Assembly (NCBI GenBank): GCA_002118135.1
Contig: BDIU01000170.1
Location: 62,001 to 126,000, forward strand
DNA from: Trebouxia sp. TZW2008
Taxonomy: Eukaryota; Chlorophyta; Trebouxiophyceae; Trebouxiales; Trebouxiaceae
DNA: 64,000 bases
Reading direction: 5' to 3'
Positions 34,624 to 44,097 of this stretch are shown here, in pieces; within the stretch, counting starts at the first letter, position 1, and every line of letters begins with the position of its first letter. The position numbers and the translations under genes are program-made. The notes under the pieces were generated by a model. It was given only the letters and a program-made list of their open reading frames with translations, did no database searches and was not told the DNA's origin.

Positions 34624-36823
34624 ATGGCTTTCTCCACGCTCCGCAGCGCCAGCGCCACCGCAAGGATAGTCGCAAAAGGCTGCGCAAGGTGAGTGATCGA
34701 AACTTGCATGCTTGGCGGTGCTACAGCCTTGCGCGTTCGCTTCAATCGCTGATTGTGCCGTTTTGACTTTCGTGCAGACCTGCCGCTCATGTGAGACCCG
34801 CTGCTGTTCCGACTGCCGCAGCGCGAGCATCCGTCCGCACCTTTGCACAAGTCTCCAAGCAGGATAACCATGGCCTTGTACAGTTCGAGCCATTTGACGA
34901 GGTGGGTCTGCAGCTCTGCTCACTTGCTCGTATCAACTAGTGTCTCGTGTCTTTAGTAAACAGCGTGCTTTGACTTGCTCTGACATTTGGCGTGAAACCT
35001 GTTGATGCTCTGATGCAGGTCAAGGGTGAGTTGCGACAAGTAGAGGAGGCTGACAAGCAGAGTGCTGCCATTGAGGACTCATTTGCCCGCGTGGGTTACA
35101 GTACTGAGGCAGAGCAGGCTGTCAATGAGCAGATCAAGTGAGTCACTGTGCAGCCTCAGCACTCAAAACTTGCATGCAGAGGGCCTTGGTTGATCTGACT
35201 GCGTGCACCTCTTTCACTCTGTCAAGAGCCAGTGGCACTGTAGACGCCTGCTTTGCTTCTTTGCCACCTGCAATGAAAGTGTTTGTCACAATAAGGTGCC
35301 ACCAAGCTCAAATTTTGTTGCTTGTCTGCAGTGTTGAGTACAACATGTCATACGCTTACCACGCCATCTCATCATACTTCAACAGAGACAACGTGGCCCT
35401 GCCTGGCTTTGTGACATACTTCAGAACTGCCAGTCTGGAGGAGAGGGATCATGCACAGAAGCTCATTGACTTCCAGGTAATAATTTTCCCATCTCAATTG
35501 TGTCCTTGTGTCAAGGCACATCAGTGTAAAAATCCCTGTCTACAACTTGCCTTCTGCCATAGATACATAAAGCCACTGCATTTGGCTTGTGTTTTGTTGA
35601 CTGGTCCAGTGTCTGTCGTGTGTCAACCAGGTCTGCACTGGCAGCACATTCGTTCTCTTTCAGCATTCAGCAATATGCAATGCATAAGCTACTCTTGCAT
35701 CCACATGCTGCTTTGTACAGACATCTCATGCCCGTGTAGCCTGCGCAGTGCGAGGGTTCAATGTGCTGTCCATATGCAGCGTCAGTTGTGCTGTCTTAAG
35801 TCCATGCATCAACGATGTTGTGTAGCATGCCGGTCTTTGGATGCTGAAGCAAGCAAAGTCACATCAACAATGATGATCTGCTGCATGCATGTCACCCATT
35901 TGCGGCATGTTTTGACAATCTTGCCTGTCCTGCAGAATGTACGTGGTGGTCTTGTCAGGCTTGCACACATCACAGCTCCCCAGTCAGACTTTGGTGGCCC
36001 GGGCCACAAGACTGATGCTTTGCATGCTATGGAGCTGGCCCTGTCTTTTGAGAAGTTGAACTTCCAGAAGCTCAAAGAGCTGCAGGCCATTGCAGAGAAG
36101 AACTCAGATGCTCAGATGTCTGACTTTGTGGAGGCAATGCTGCAAGAGCAGGTACATTTGCTTGTCTTGTTGTAGGGCTGTCTCAGTATTTTTTGAGTTG
36201 AAACAGCTCATGTCAGTTGAATGTATTGCTGCGGCTGTGTGTGTCTGCGTTTGCCAGATGCTGAATTTGCTGTTTGTGGGTGTCAGGCAATTTTTTGAGG
36301 CATTGTTGATTGTTCCAACAGCTCATGTCAGTTGAATGCACTGCTGTTGTGCTGTGTGTCTGCATTTGCAAGGCGCTGTCTGTGGGTGCCAGGGAATTCG
36401 TTTGAGGCATTATTGACTGACAGATCTTCAGTCTTCCTGTCAGCAGCCTGTGTGGTCTTCAGCTGCGCGCGCTGTGTGCATTGTCACAGGATGCTTTGCT
36501 GACATTGACACCGTAGATCTTTCAGTTATGTCAAAACTTGAATCGCATCCATTGCATTGCAGCTACAAAGCAGCTGTGTTTGCAAAAGCACTTGCAGCTA
36601 TAGTGCGGCTGTGATTGCAAAAGCTCACTTGATGCTGTTCAGCTGCTGTCAAAGCCTGACTTGCGAATTGTCCTTGCAGGCTGCTGGTGTCAAGATTGTT
36701 GCTGATTACGTTGCACAGCTGCGCCGTGTTTCTGATGGACATGGTGTGTGGCACTTTGACCAGATTCTGCAGATGGACAACAAGGCTCTCACCACTCCAT
36801 CTGTGGAAAGCATCCCTACATAG
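34624..36823 (+). CDS. FER2: Plastid-type ferritin 2
   Basis: Six exons, all in phase: 34624-34688, 34778-34901, 35019-35137, 35332-35476, 35936-36151, 36680-36823; 270 residues. Organelle-targeting N terminus [19 protein letters not shown]. Core begins [14 protein letters not shown]. Ferroxidase residues are intact ([31 protein letters not shown]). The nucleation motif is ERDHAQ: Asp in place of Glu, and Gln in place of the last Glu. C terminus [13 protein letters not shown] as in plant ferritins. Differs from ferritin 1 in the presequence and the loop [10 protein letters not shown] versus NEEKGDAL. Which organelle each enters cannot be settled by eye. Confidence 0.97.
36190..36620 (+). repeat. 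Tandem duplications in ferritin 2 intron 5
   Basis: A unit of about 115 bp (AACAGCTCATGTCAGTTGAATG ... GAGGCATT in outline) occurs at about 36204-36305 and 36318-36412. A 40-bp unit (GCAGCT-T-GCGGCTGTG-TTGCAAAAGC) is doubled at 36560-36628. Neither is exon-derived. Confidence 0.8.
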
Positions 36824-37734
36824 AGATCATGCTACAGCCTGTTTAGCAGCTTGGAGTGCAGCCATGATCAAAGCATGCATTGCCATTAGTGTTTGGCATA
36901 TGCTTGAAAGTTGTGCTCAGCAGGAGCTTGTTCACAGTGGTATGTCTTGTCGAAAGCACATGTTGAGAACTTGGTAAGATTTGGTACTTAGAAGCAGATT
37001 GCTCAAACAAATTTCATTTTGATGTTACTGTCAGATTCAGCGCAAATTTACTATGACAGATTGCTCAAGCAGCACAATGCAGTCCATGCTTTTCAGTGTT
37101 GTGCATATCTCAATGCTCAGCAACAGTTTCCAGTGACGGCAGTGAATGCAATTCAGCGACATCCATGGTCAAGTGACTGGTAGTCAGTGTGCAGACCAGT
37201 GACTCATTGAGTCGGTGCTTGGGTCGTCGGCGTGGCTTGCAATGAGCAGCGCACAATCCATCCACTTGCACACACAGTCAAAAGCAATTCTGCTGTGCAA
37301 TAGCAGATGGCACGAAACGATTTATGCCTGTGCATGTAAGTTGGCAAGCGTGTGAGCAAATTGGATGCTGACGCAGTGCCCAGTTGTCATTTGTCCACTC
37401 ACCAACACTGGCTACGCTGAACAAAGACAGCGTGTTTTGTGCTTATGCGAAATTGGTGTGACATCAAAAGCTGTGCATGCTGGCATGCAAGCCTCAGGCT
37501 GTTGAACCAGGAGGATATTGTAGCTTACAAATAGTGTCATGCGTTGCCTCACAGCTGAGCTCTATAATATGTCCAGTCTTTACAGTAAATAGCATTACAA
37601 TGTCAATCATATTGTTGCAAATTACGTCAATCAACTTGCCATTTGGGTCAGATTGCTGCAGCGTCAAAGATGACAAACATCACAGGTTGTCCTCCTTGGC
37701 AATCAGCTTCAAACAGGCATTCTCAACTTTTCAA
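36824..37734. other. Intergenic, convergent
   Basis: About 900 bp between ferritin 2 and the four-TM gene. Short open frames only. No repeat or RNA recognised. Confidence 0.5.
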
Positions 37735-38717
37735 TCAAGCAATAGTGGCTCCAGTTGCTGGGGTTGCAACTCCCCTGTTTGGTCCAGCAGCGCTTGCTGT
37801 GCCCTTGCGGTATGCAACACCATCTGTCTCATCTGGGACTGTGCCCAAAACCAGGATCAACAAGCTGTTGAAGATTGACACAAGCAGGAAACCTGCAAAC
37901 AGTGTGTCAGCCCTCCTGCTGTCAGCTGTGCGCCTGATGACGTTCCATTCTGCATCACAAGCATGAGCTTTGACACTTGAAAAGCGTAGTCATCTCTTAC
38001 AGGCTGTGAATTGATGGTGTTGGCAGCTTGTAAGTGGTCACTTGAGCGCAGACAGCAGGACGGCACGAGATCGAGGTACTCACGGTTGCACCACAACATT
38101 GAAAGGGCTGTGACCACTGACAGCAGGGCCACAACCGCTGCATGTCCTGCACGGAAGCCCTGCACAGGGGAAGGTGATCGATAAGTGACAGCGGTGATAA
38201 GGTTGCTGCGGTGAAGCTGCAGTACGGAAACATACCAGGAAGTGTCCGGTGGCTGCTAGGAACAACACGAAGGCATCGAACCACAAGATCTGCGAAGTCA
38301 AACTGAACGTCAAGAGGAAATTGCTTGTGAGACGAGGTAGGAGCTATACGCTTTCAGCCGTTAAACAACGCTAGACAGCATACTTACCCACCACTCGAAC
38401 TCAAGAGCGCTTGATGCGCCATTGTTGTCATGGTCTGCGGTAACAAAGAAGACTGTTAGCTGGACAGATGTGAAAGGTATGCCAACGGTCGATATGGCCG
38501 GGACTCAGGTCACTTTGCGCATAAAGCGCAGATGTTGCAACACTGTGCAGAATGTGAACAGAGCTTGCAGAAGCTCACCAAGCTTTTGCACGCTTGCAAC
38601 ACCTCCAAGCAGCACCAACCAAGCGATGAAGGACAGGCCAAGCAGAAGAGCACCCAGGCCAAGGTGCGCCTTGTTCCTGTTGGATCTCATGTTGGTCATC
38701 ATGGTGACTTGCGGCAA
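37735..38717 (-). CDS. Four-transmembrane protein of unknown function
   Basis: Five minus-strand exons, all phases close: 38717-38579, 38434-38388, 38289-38236, 38159-38084, 37892-37735; 157 residues. Predicted TM segments: LGALLLGLSFIAWLVLLGG (exon 1), DAFVLFLAATGHFL (exon 3), AAVVALLSVVTALSML (exon 4) and FLLVSIFNSLLILVLGT (exon 5). A loop DHDNNGASSALEFEWW lies between TM1 and TM2. The C-terminal tail of about 35 residues is Ala/Gly/Thr-rich. The topology resembles MARVEL or tetraspan-type proteins, without a diagnostic motif. In-frame ATGs at 38702, 38699 and 38690 are alternative starts. It is a compact gene with short introns and no echo arrays. Confidence 0.82.
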
Positions 38718-39452
38718 CTGTGCCTGTGTCTTCTCTGCAGAGGCACGTCGCGACAGTCAACAGCTCAACGCTCCTAGCAAAGTTTTGAAAAGTGTTGTCC
38801 AGCCAGGCTTGGTCTGGGATCGAAAAATTCGAAAAGTTTTCAATCCCGAAGGTCTGGTGCTGCCCATGGTGGCATCACTTTTCAGAAGATTCGCATGATC
38901 GCACTCGAGATGCTGCTGCGCTGTGACACTTCAGTCGCTGCAACTGCAACATGCGCTACAAGTTGCAAGCCACCAGAAGTGTGCACTTCAAGTAATACTA
39001 TGCACGGGACATAGCAAGGCAGTGTGAACTTCAAGCACTTCCATGATCATAGGCGCTAAATCAGAGAACTTGCAAGGCTGCCAGCGTGATGGATGTTTGT
39101 GCATGCACTTTTTTATTGACAGGTTTTCTCGTCTCTGCGGTAACTCAGGGACCAGGCATGTGCACGAGGTCAGCTTCACCATAATCATGATGTCTTGCTG
39201 AGCTTGTTGACGTTTCAAGGGAGAGCCGTTAATCCTTCTGAGAGCTACTTGCATCAAGGGCCTTTGCCAGATGCTGGTGGATTGTTCGGCGTCAGAATTG
39301 TGGTGTAAACTTGTGTGCAATGTCTGCTTCCAGACTAATGCTTGTCCCCAGCAATATGGGGATTGCAACTCAGGAGAAAACGTCCAGATCAGACAGTCTC
39401 AATAGACAGCGATACATCTTGCATTGGCACTGCGACAAGCATTGTTTCAAGC
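38718..39452. promoter_or_regulatory. Divergent intergenic region
   Basis: Separates the divergent starts of the four-TM and pentapeptide genes. No repeat recognised; presumed promoters only. The open frames here run on in both directions without domains. Confidence 0.4.
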
Positions 39453-40778
39453 ATGTCGTGTCAAGCACTTATGGCACATCAAACGTGCGCACTGAATGCA
39501 GTGGCGACTCCTCGGCGCAGCTCCGCGTGTCGCAGACCTTTTGTTGTGGCATGCGGTCAGTTCAGCCTCTTGTGCTTCTAGTCTGCCAGGACACATATCA
39601 ATACAGATCATGACCACACTAGCCTTTGTTACGCAGGTCCCGCCAAGCAGCACAGACAAGGGGTTTTGTCCAAGGCTCAGGAAAGCTCAGCTCTGAAGTT
39701 CATTGGAAGTTTGGCAGCAGCAGCAGTGCTAGTTGCTCCACAAACTGCTCTGGCTGCTGCCAGGCTGCCGCCAATAGATTCTGGCAAGTCATCATGCGTC
39801 ACCTTCCCGTATCTCAGTATGCCACAGCCCTTGAAATCTATTTGCCTGCAGATCCCAACCGATGTGAGAGGGCATTTGTTGGCAACACCCTAGGAATGGT
39901 AAGCTAACGCCTGTGTGCATGCTCGTACTGCCCTATGGCTTCCTGCCAGTTGAGTTGCTTGTGCATTGTATGCTGGTGCGTTGCATGCTGGTGCATTCCA
40001 CAAGCATTTCTTGGTGGTTAAGCAAATCACGATCTGCGGCAACATCGGTCTGCATTTTACTGCGAACAATATCCTCTGCATCTGCAGGCAAATGCAGTCT
40101 CAGACAAGCTGTTAGACCTGCGTAGCTGCGTCTACACAGGCAAAAACTTAGCTGACAAGGTGTTGTCTGGAGCACTGGTGGCAGATGCTGATTTCAGCAA
40201 TACAACTATGAGTAATGTCACACTCACAAAGTCATATGCCAAGAACACCAATTTCAGCGGTGGGTGATGATGCGTTACTTGATCTAGGTCCAGCTTATTG
40301 CCATTGCTGGAGTCATCAAGGGGCAAAATCATCAATAGAGTCAAGTTCTTTTCATGCAGGGGCTGACATGACAAATGCTGTCCTTGACAGAGTAAACTTC
40401 ACAGACGCAAATCTTCAGAAGGTCAATTTCACAAATGCTGTCATTACCGGCGCTACATTCACAGGAGCAAAGCTGGATGGTGCCACATTTGAGGACGCCC
40501 TGATTGGCCAGGAAGACTACAAGCAATTGTGAGTGTTGTGGTCAAGCTGCACTCTGCTGTGTTTGTCTTCGCAACTTGTTTGATCCACTGCAGCTCTGCC
40601 TCAGTAATGTTAATACTGACCTGTGCGCACAATGCCTTATGCACAACATGCTGTACTTCGTGTGATTGTCTTCATGCGCTTGCATTGCATTGACATGACT
40701 TGGAACATGACATGCAGGTGCCAGAATCCGACTGTAACAGGCGAAACTCGCGCAGGAATTGGCTGCAGGGCAAAGTAG
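39453..40778 (+). CDS. Thylakoid-lumen pentapeptide-repeat protein
   Basis: Six exons in phase: 39453-39555, 39637-39783, 39852-39898, 40088-40259, 40360-40528, 40718-40778; 232 residues. A bipartite presequence: a stroma-targeting part rich in Ser/Arg/Ala, then a hydrophobic thylakoid-transfer segment KFIGSLAAAAVLVAPQTALA with an ALA cleavage site and no twin Arg. The mature part has FVGNTLGM, LDLRSCVYTGKNL and a right-handed beta-helix of A(N/D)(L/F)xx repeats from ADFSN to GATFEDALIG. It ends with a Cys pair (LCQNP...GIGC), as in lumenal TL15/TL17-type proteins. Their function in the lumen is poorly known. The start was chosen at 39453 because the presequence follows directly; 39342 is an upstream in-frame alternative. 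Confidence 0.93.
39784..39851 (+). other. GC-AG intron in the pentapeptide gene
   Basis: Exon 2 must end in phase 1 to join exon 3 at 39852 (GAT from G+AT). The only site that works is CTG/GCAAGT, a GC donor otherwise matching consensus, with acceptor TGCAG. GT sites nearby give the wrong phase. Confidence 0.8.
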
Positions 40779-41386
40779 ATCTTCTATAACGGTACCTACC
40801 ACATTTTTGCCAGTGTGATGGGGGGTTCTGTTCTGTGGGTGCTACAATTTTGACACTGCTCGCCTCTGAAGACTTTAAATTATCGTTATTATGGCTTTCC
40901 CTGTTTGCACGATCTGTCATGTATGCCAAGACCTAGTAGGCCAGCAGCAAGACTGGCATGTCACACTGAACGTCAGCATTCAACCATTGTTGTTTGCATC
41001 CGTTTAATAGCGGCATAGTCAGTGACAAATAAGCATATGTTCTTGCCGGATAGGAACATGTATCCTGCCCTATTGAGGTGCTTGTGTAATGATGACATCT
41101 GATATCTCGACTGCTACATCAGCTTCATTGCTGTGCTGAGAGCACGCAGCGCATTCACTATTGCATTCAAGCGGTGGGCATCAGTACTGGTGCCTTGTCA
41201 GAGTTTTCGGGTTGCAGTGTTGTGCGTGAGCCAAGCCTGATAGAGACATTGCGTAATGACGCTGCAGCAGGCCATCTTGATACAGCGAGCGTGGTGTACT
41301 CACAGAGACTGTACTCGACATCAGTAAACATTGCTCCAGCTTAGCACAACACTTGTGATATGTGTAATTCAAACCCCTGATCTAAG
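40779..41386. other. Intergenic, convergent
   Basis: About 600 bp of 3' flanks of the pentapeptide gene and the three-TM gene. Nothing recognised. Confidence 0.5.
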
Positions 41387-42038
41387 TCATCTCCTCCTCT
41401 TTTTTGTCTCATACCAAACTGCTGCTATGAGTCCAAAAGAAATCAACGCCAGCAGTACCTGTGTTGACGTGACGGATGCTGTCCAGCAGTTGCAATAGAG
41501 AGTGCAGTACAAGCGTGAACAGTAGCCACAGTGATGCATGCATGCATGCATAGTGCATGATAGTGCATGATGCAGCAATGTCCAAATGGCACATAGCAGT
41601 CCCTGACTTACCCATTTTGCTCCTGCCAAAAATATGGCCACAAGCACTTGCTCAACTTCCAGCAGGGTCCCCAAAATGAGCCTTTCCAACCCCACAAGCC
41701 CAAGTGTGGCAAATCTAGACACGGCCAACACAGCAAACAAGCTGCCCAGTGCAGCAGTCACTGGGTAGTCTTTCACAAGCGTTGTGAGCTTGTTTGCTGA
41801 CCTGCAAGACGCATAAAATTTGCTCACAGTTTGCCTGTGACCCTGTGACCAGCTAGTGCACTGGACACAGCAATATGACTGACAGCCAGTACAGGACATG
41901 TGCAAGCAGATCTAAAGACACACACCTACCATGACTTGCTTGCTGACCCTTGTCTTTGTTGGGGTCAAGGTTTGCAAAAGTTGTTGAAGCTGCACAGCAA
42001 TTTGGAAGCGTGCGTTGATTACTCGCGCGAGGAAACAA
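41387..42038 (-). CDS. Small membrane protein, about three TM segments (5' end incomplete)
   Basis: Well-supported exons: about 41801-41612 (ANKLTTLVKDYPVTAALGS, then SLFAVLAVSRFATLGLVGL and LEVEQVLVAIFLAGAKW) and 41458-41387 (VLLALISFGLIAAVWYETKK, then RRR and TGA); these two join in phase 0. An upstream exon at about 42038-41930 is likely (FANLDPNKDKGQQAS in one frame, or FQIAVQLQQLLQTLTP in another), but no ATG was found for it, so exon 1 is missing. The basic C-terminal tail after the last TM suggests a cytosolic or stromal end. Family unknown. It is divergent from the ACBP region. Confidence 0.6.
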
Positions 42039-42149
42039 CCTGCAACAATTTGGCGACTGAGCGTCACCAAGTCTTCAACAGATTCTGTTCACTGTAGCTG
42101 TGACTGCAACTCGCTAGATCAGTCGATGTTTACGTTCATGTACCTGCGC

Positions 42150-42519
42150 AGGCGGTGCGCCTGGCCGCCAACGGAAATGGTGTGAAAGCTTCTACCCTTG
42201 CGCTTGGACTTGATGATGGTGGCGCAGGTGATGCGCGTTTGAAGCCCAGTGATCAGAGAGGCCATGGAGACTACGACAGATCAGCTCAGATCGTGCAATC
42301 CCGTCTGGTCAGTTCTGCCCCGCGTGTAGTGCACACATGGAGCCTATTCTCGGAAATGCAGAGTTCGCCAAGCTTGCAGTCGAGACAATGGATGCGCATG
42401 CAAATCTGCGTCAGCAGATGTGGGAAGCAGAGAGAGAGAGAATAATTTTACATTTACAGCACGAAGAAGAACGTGACACTCTCCTCATTACCTTCGGCAA
42501 CTTGTGCTTGATAATATAG
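42150..42519 (+). CDS. Candidate exons upstream of ACBP
   Basis: Two open blocks: about 42151-42309 (VRLAANGNGVKASTLALGLD, after a CGCAG acceptor) and 42337-42519 (MEPILGNAEFAKLAVETMDA, LRQQMWEAERERIILHLQHE, ending TAG at 42519). The second is a plausible coiled coil. No common frame through an obvious intron was found. It could be a short gene or a 5' part of an ACBP transcript. Not recognised. Confidence 0.3.
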
Positions 42520-42543
42520 AACAGACCGCTTAACAATCCCATC

Positions 42544-43217
42544 ATGTCATCCAAGGTGAAGCAGCTGTGGCCTACAATCATTCGCGTTCAAGGCTGCATG
42601 ACTCGCAAAGGCATGCCACTAATGGCTCGTGATGCATGTGCAGGCTGACTTTGAGAAAGCTGCTGAAGACGCCAAGTCTCTGCCTGACAAGACATCAAAT
42701 GACGACAAGTTGATTCTGTACGGTCTGTACAAGCAGGCGACAGTCGGCGACATCAACACCTGTGAGTCAATGAACCTTCTACAGCAAAGGAGAGTGACAA
42801 CTTAGTGGTGACTTCTGTGTGCTAACATGCGTCTCTGTACTTGCAGCCAAGCCAGGAATGTTTGATCCAAAAGGTGTGTGTCATACTCTAGCACAATTCA
42901 GACACATTTGCGCAGCGCCGTCCTGCTCAGGTCCATGTCTGCATTTGTAGGCAAAGCTAAATGGGAAGCATGGAATTCTCAGAAAGGTAATTTGATGCAG
43001 ATCATTTGCTTGCTCACGAGCTTCAGTACAAACTGTACAGAGCCCTTATGCCGTGCTTGATATGATGCAGGCAAATCACAGCAGACTGCACAAGAGGAGT
43101 ACATCATGTGAGTTGCACTGATCAGCGCTGTAAAGATCAGACTTCAGCTTGCATCCCTCTCATGCACGATGCTTCTGCTGCAGGAAGGTGTCAGAGCTAC
43201 AAGAGAAGTATGCATAA
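42544..43217 (+). CDS. ACBP: Acyl-CoA-binding protein
   Basis: Binds and buffers long-chain acyl-CoA in the cytosol. Six tiny exons, all in phase: 42544-42555, 42644-42761, 42847-42873, 42951-42986, 43071-43107, 43184-43217; 87 residues, the usual size of class I ACBP. Family motifs: [28 protein letters not shown] with the ligand-contacting Tyr and Lys, [15 protein letters not shown], and [15 protein letters not shown]. The first exon codes only MSSK. No targeting signal. Introns are short and free of echoes. Confidence 0.96.
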
Positions 43218-44097
43218 GCACATCACTTTCTGCATAGCCTCATGTAATGAATGTGATGATTGCTTCACAGTTAATTTGTGACTTGCGGCTTGACTCAAAT
43301 AATCCCTGCAATCAACAACAGTGACTTCTCATTGTAACGAATGCTTTTGCTCCCCAGAAATATGTCGTTGTATCAAATTGTCCTCACTCAGAGGTGCCAT
43401 TGCAGTCAGAGGGCAACAATTGATTACCAACTGCAGTGACTTTACATCAAGAAGTTACTGTGTTCACCTTTGAACTCAGTGGTGATGATGCTGCATGCAA
43501 AAGTTTGAAGTATGTCAGAACCCCCTGCGCAAGTTGTTGTGCAAGCAGATCTTTCTTTCATACAGTCGGCAGCTTGTATGGAGCAACCATACAATTTTCT
43601 GTGACAACAGTGCTGCATGTTGAGTGTATCTGTTTGCTGTGCAACTCTAATCGTCTGAGCCAAGCCAATTTTTCACTGTCAGGATCAGTTGCAAATCTTT
43701 GTTGATACTGTCAAAACCCCAGCAGTGTATGTGTCCAATTCTGCATCGGATGTTGCAGCACATGGGCACAATTATGCATACACGATCAGAAGCACATTTC
43801 TTGGTCACTCACATCTACTGCTTTGCTTCTGCTGCTGTGACAGCATGGGTCAAACTGCAGCGGCACTTCAGTGCATCCCTGCCATTGCCCAGTCAATCAC
43901 ATCCTTGGTAAGATATTGTCAAGGCAGCAACAGGAAGCAGCCTGTCTTGCAATGCCATGTTACATTCATCAGGCACATGACACACCACAGAACTTTGTTT
44001 AGCTGCAGCAGAGCATGTCACCCAGCAGCTCATGCGCAACGTTGATAGCCAAGCACAACGGGCTGATCAGTGTCACTGTGAGGCTCCGCATGCTATG
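43218..44097. other. Intergenic, convergent, with worn repeat
   Basis: Between ACBP and TCD. At about 43325-43410 the sequence TCGTTGTATCAAATTGTCCT followed by ACTCAGAGGT resembles 5205-5250 (TTGTCCTTACAACG, CTTACTCAGAGG). It is a possible worn dispersed repeat. The plus frame 43689-44045 is open for 118 residues but has no domain and no splice support. Confidence 0.4.

Noticed and set aside
35138..36175. 345-residue plus-strand open frame
   Set aside because: Read-through of ferritin 2 introns 3 and 4. Only 35332-35476 and 35936-36151 align with ferritin and have matching splice phases.
38422..38898. 158-residue plus-strand frame opposite the four-TM gene
   Set aside because: Antisense shadow. 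The minus strand has five exons with perfect phase and TM segments.
43689..44045. 118-residue plus-strand frame between ACBP and TCD
   Set aside because: No family, no splice partners, contains Cys runs typical of non-coding reading.
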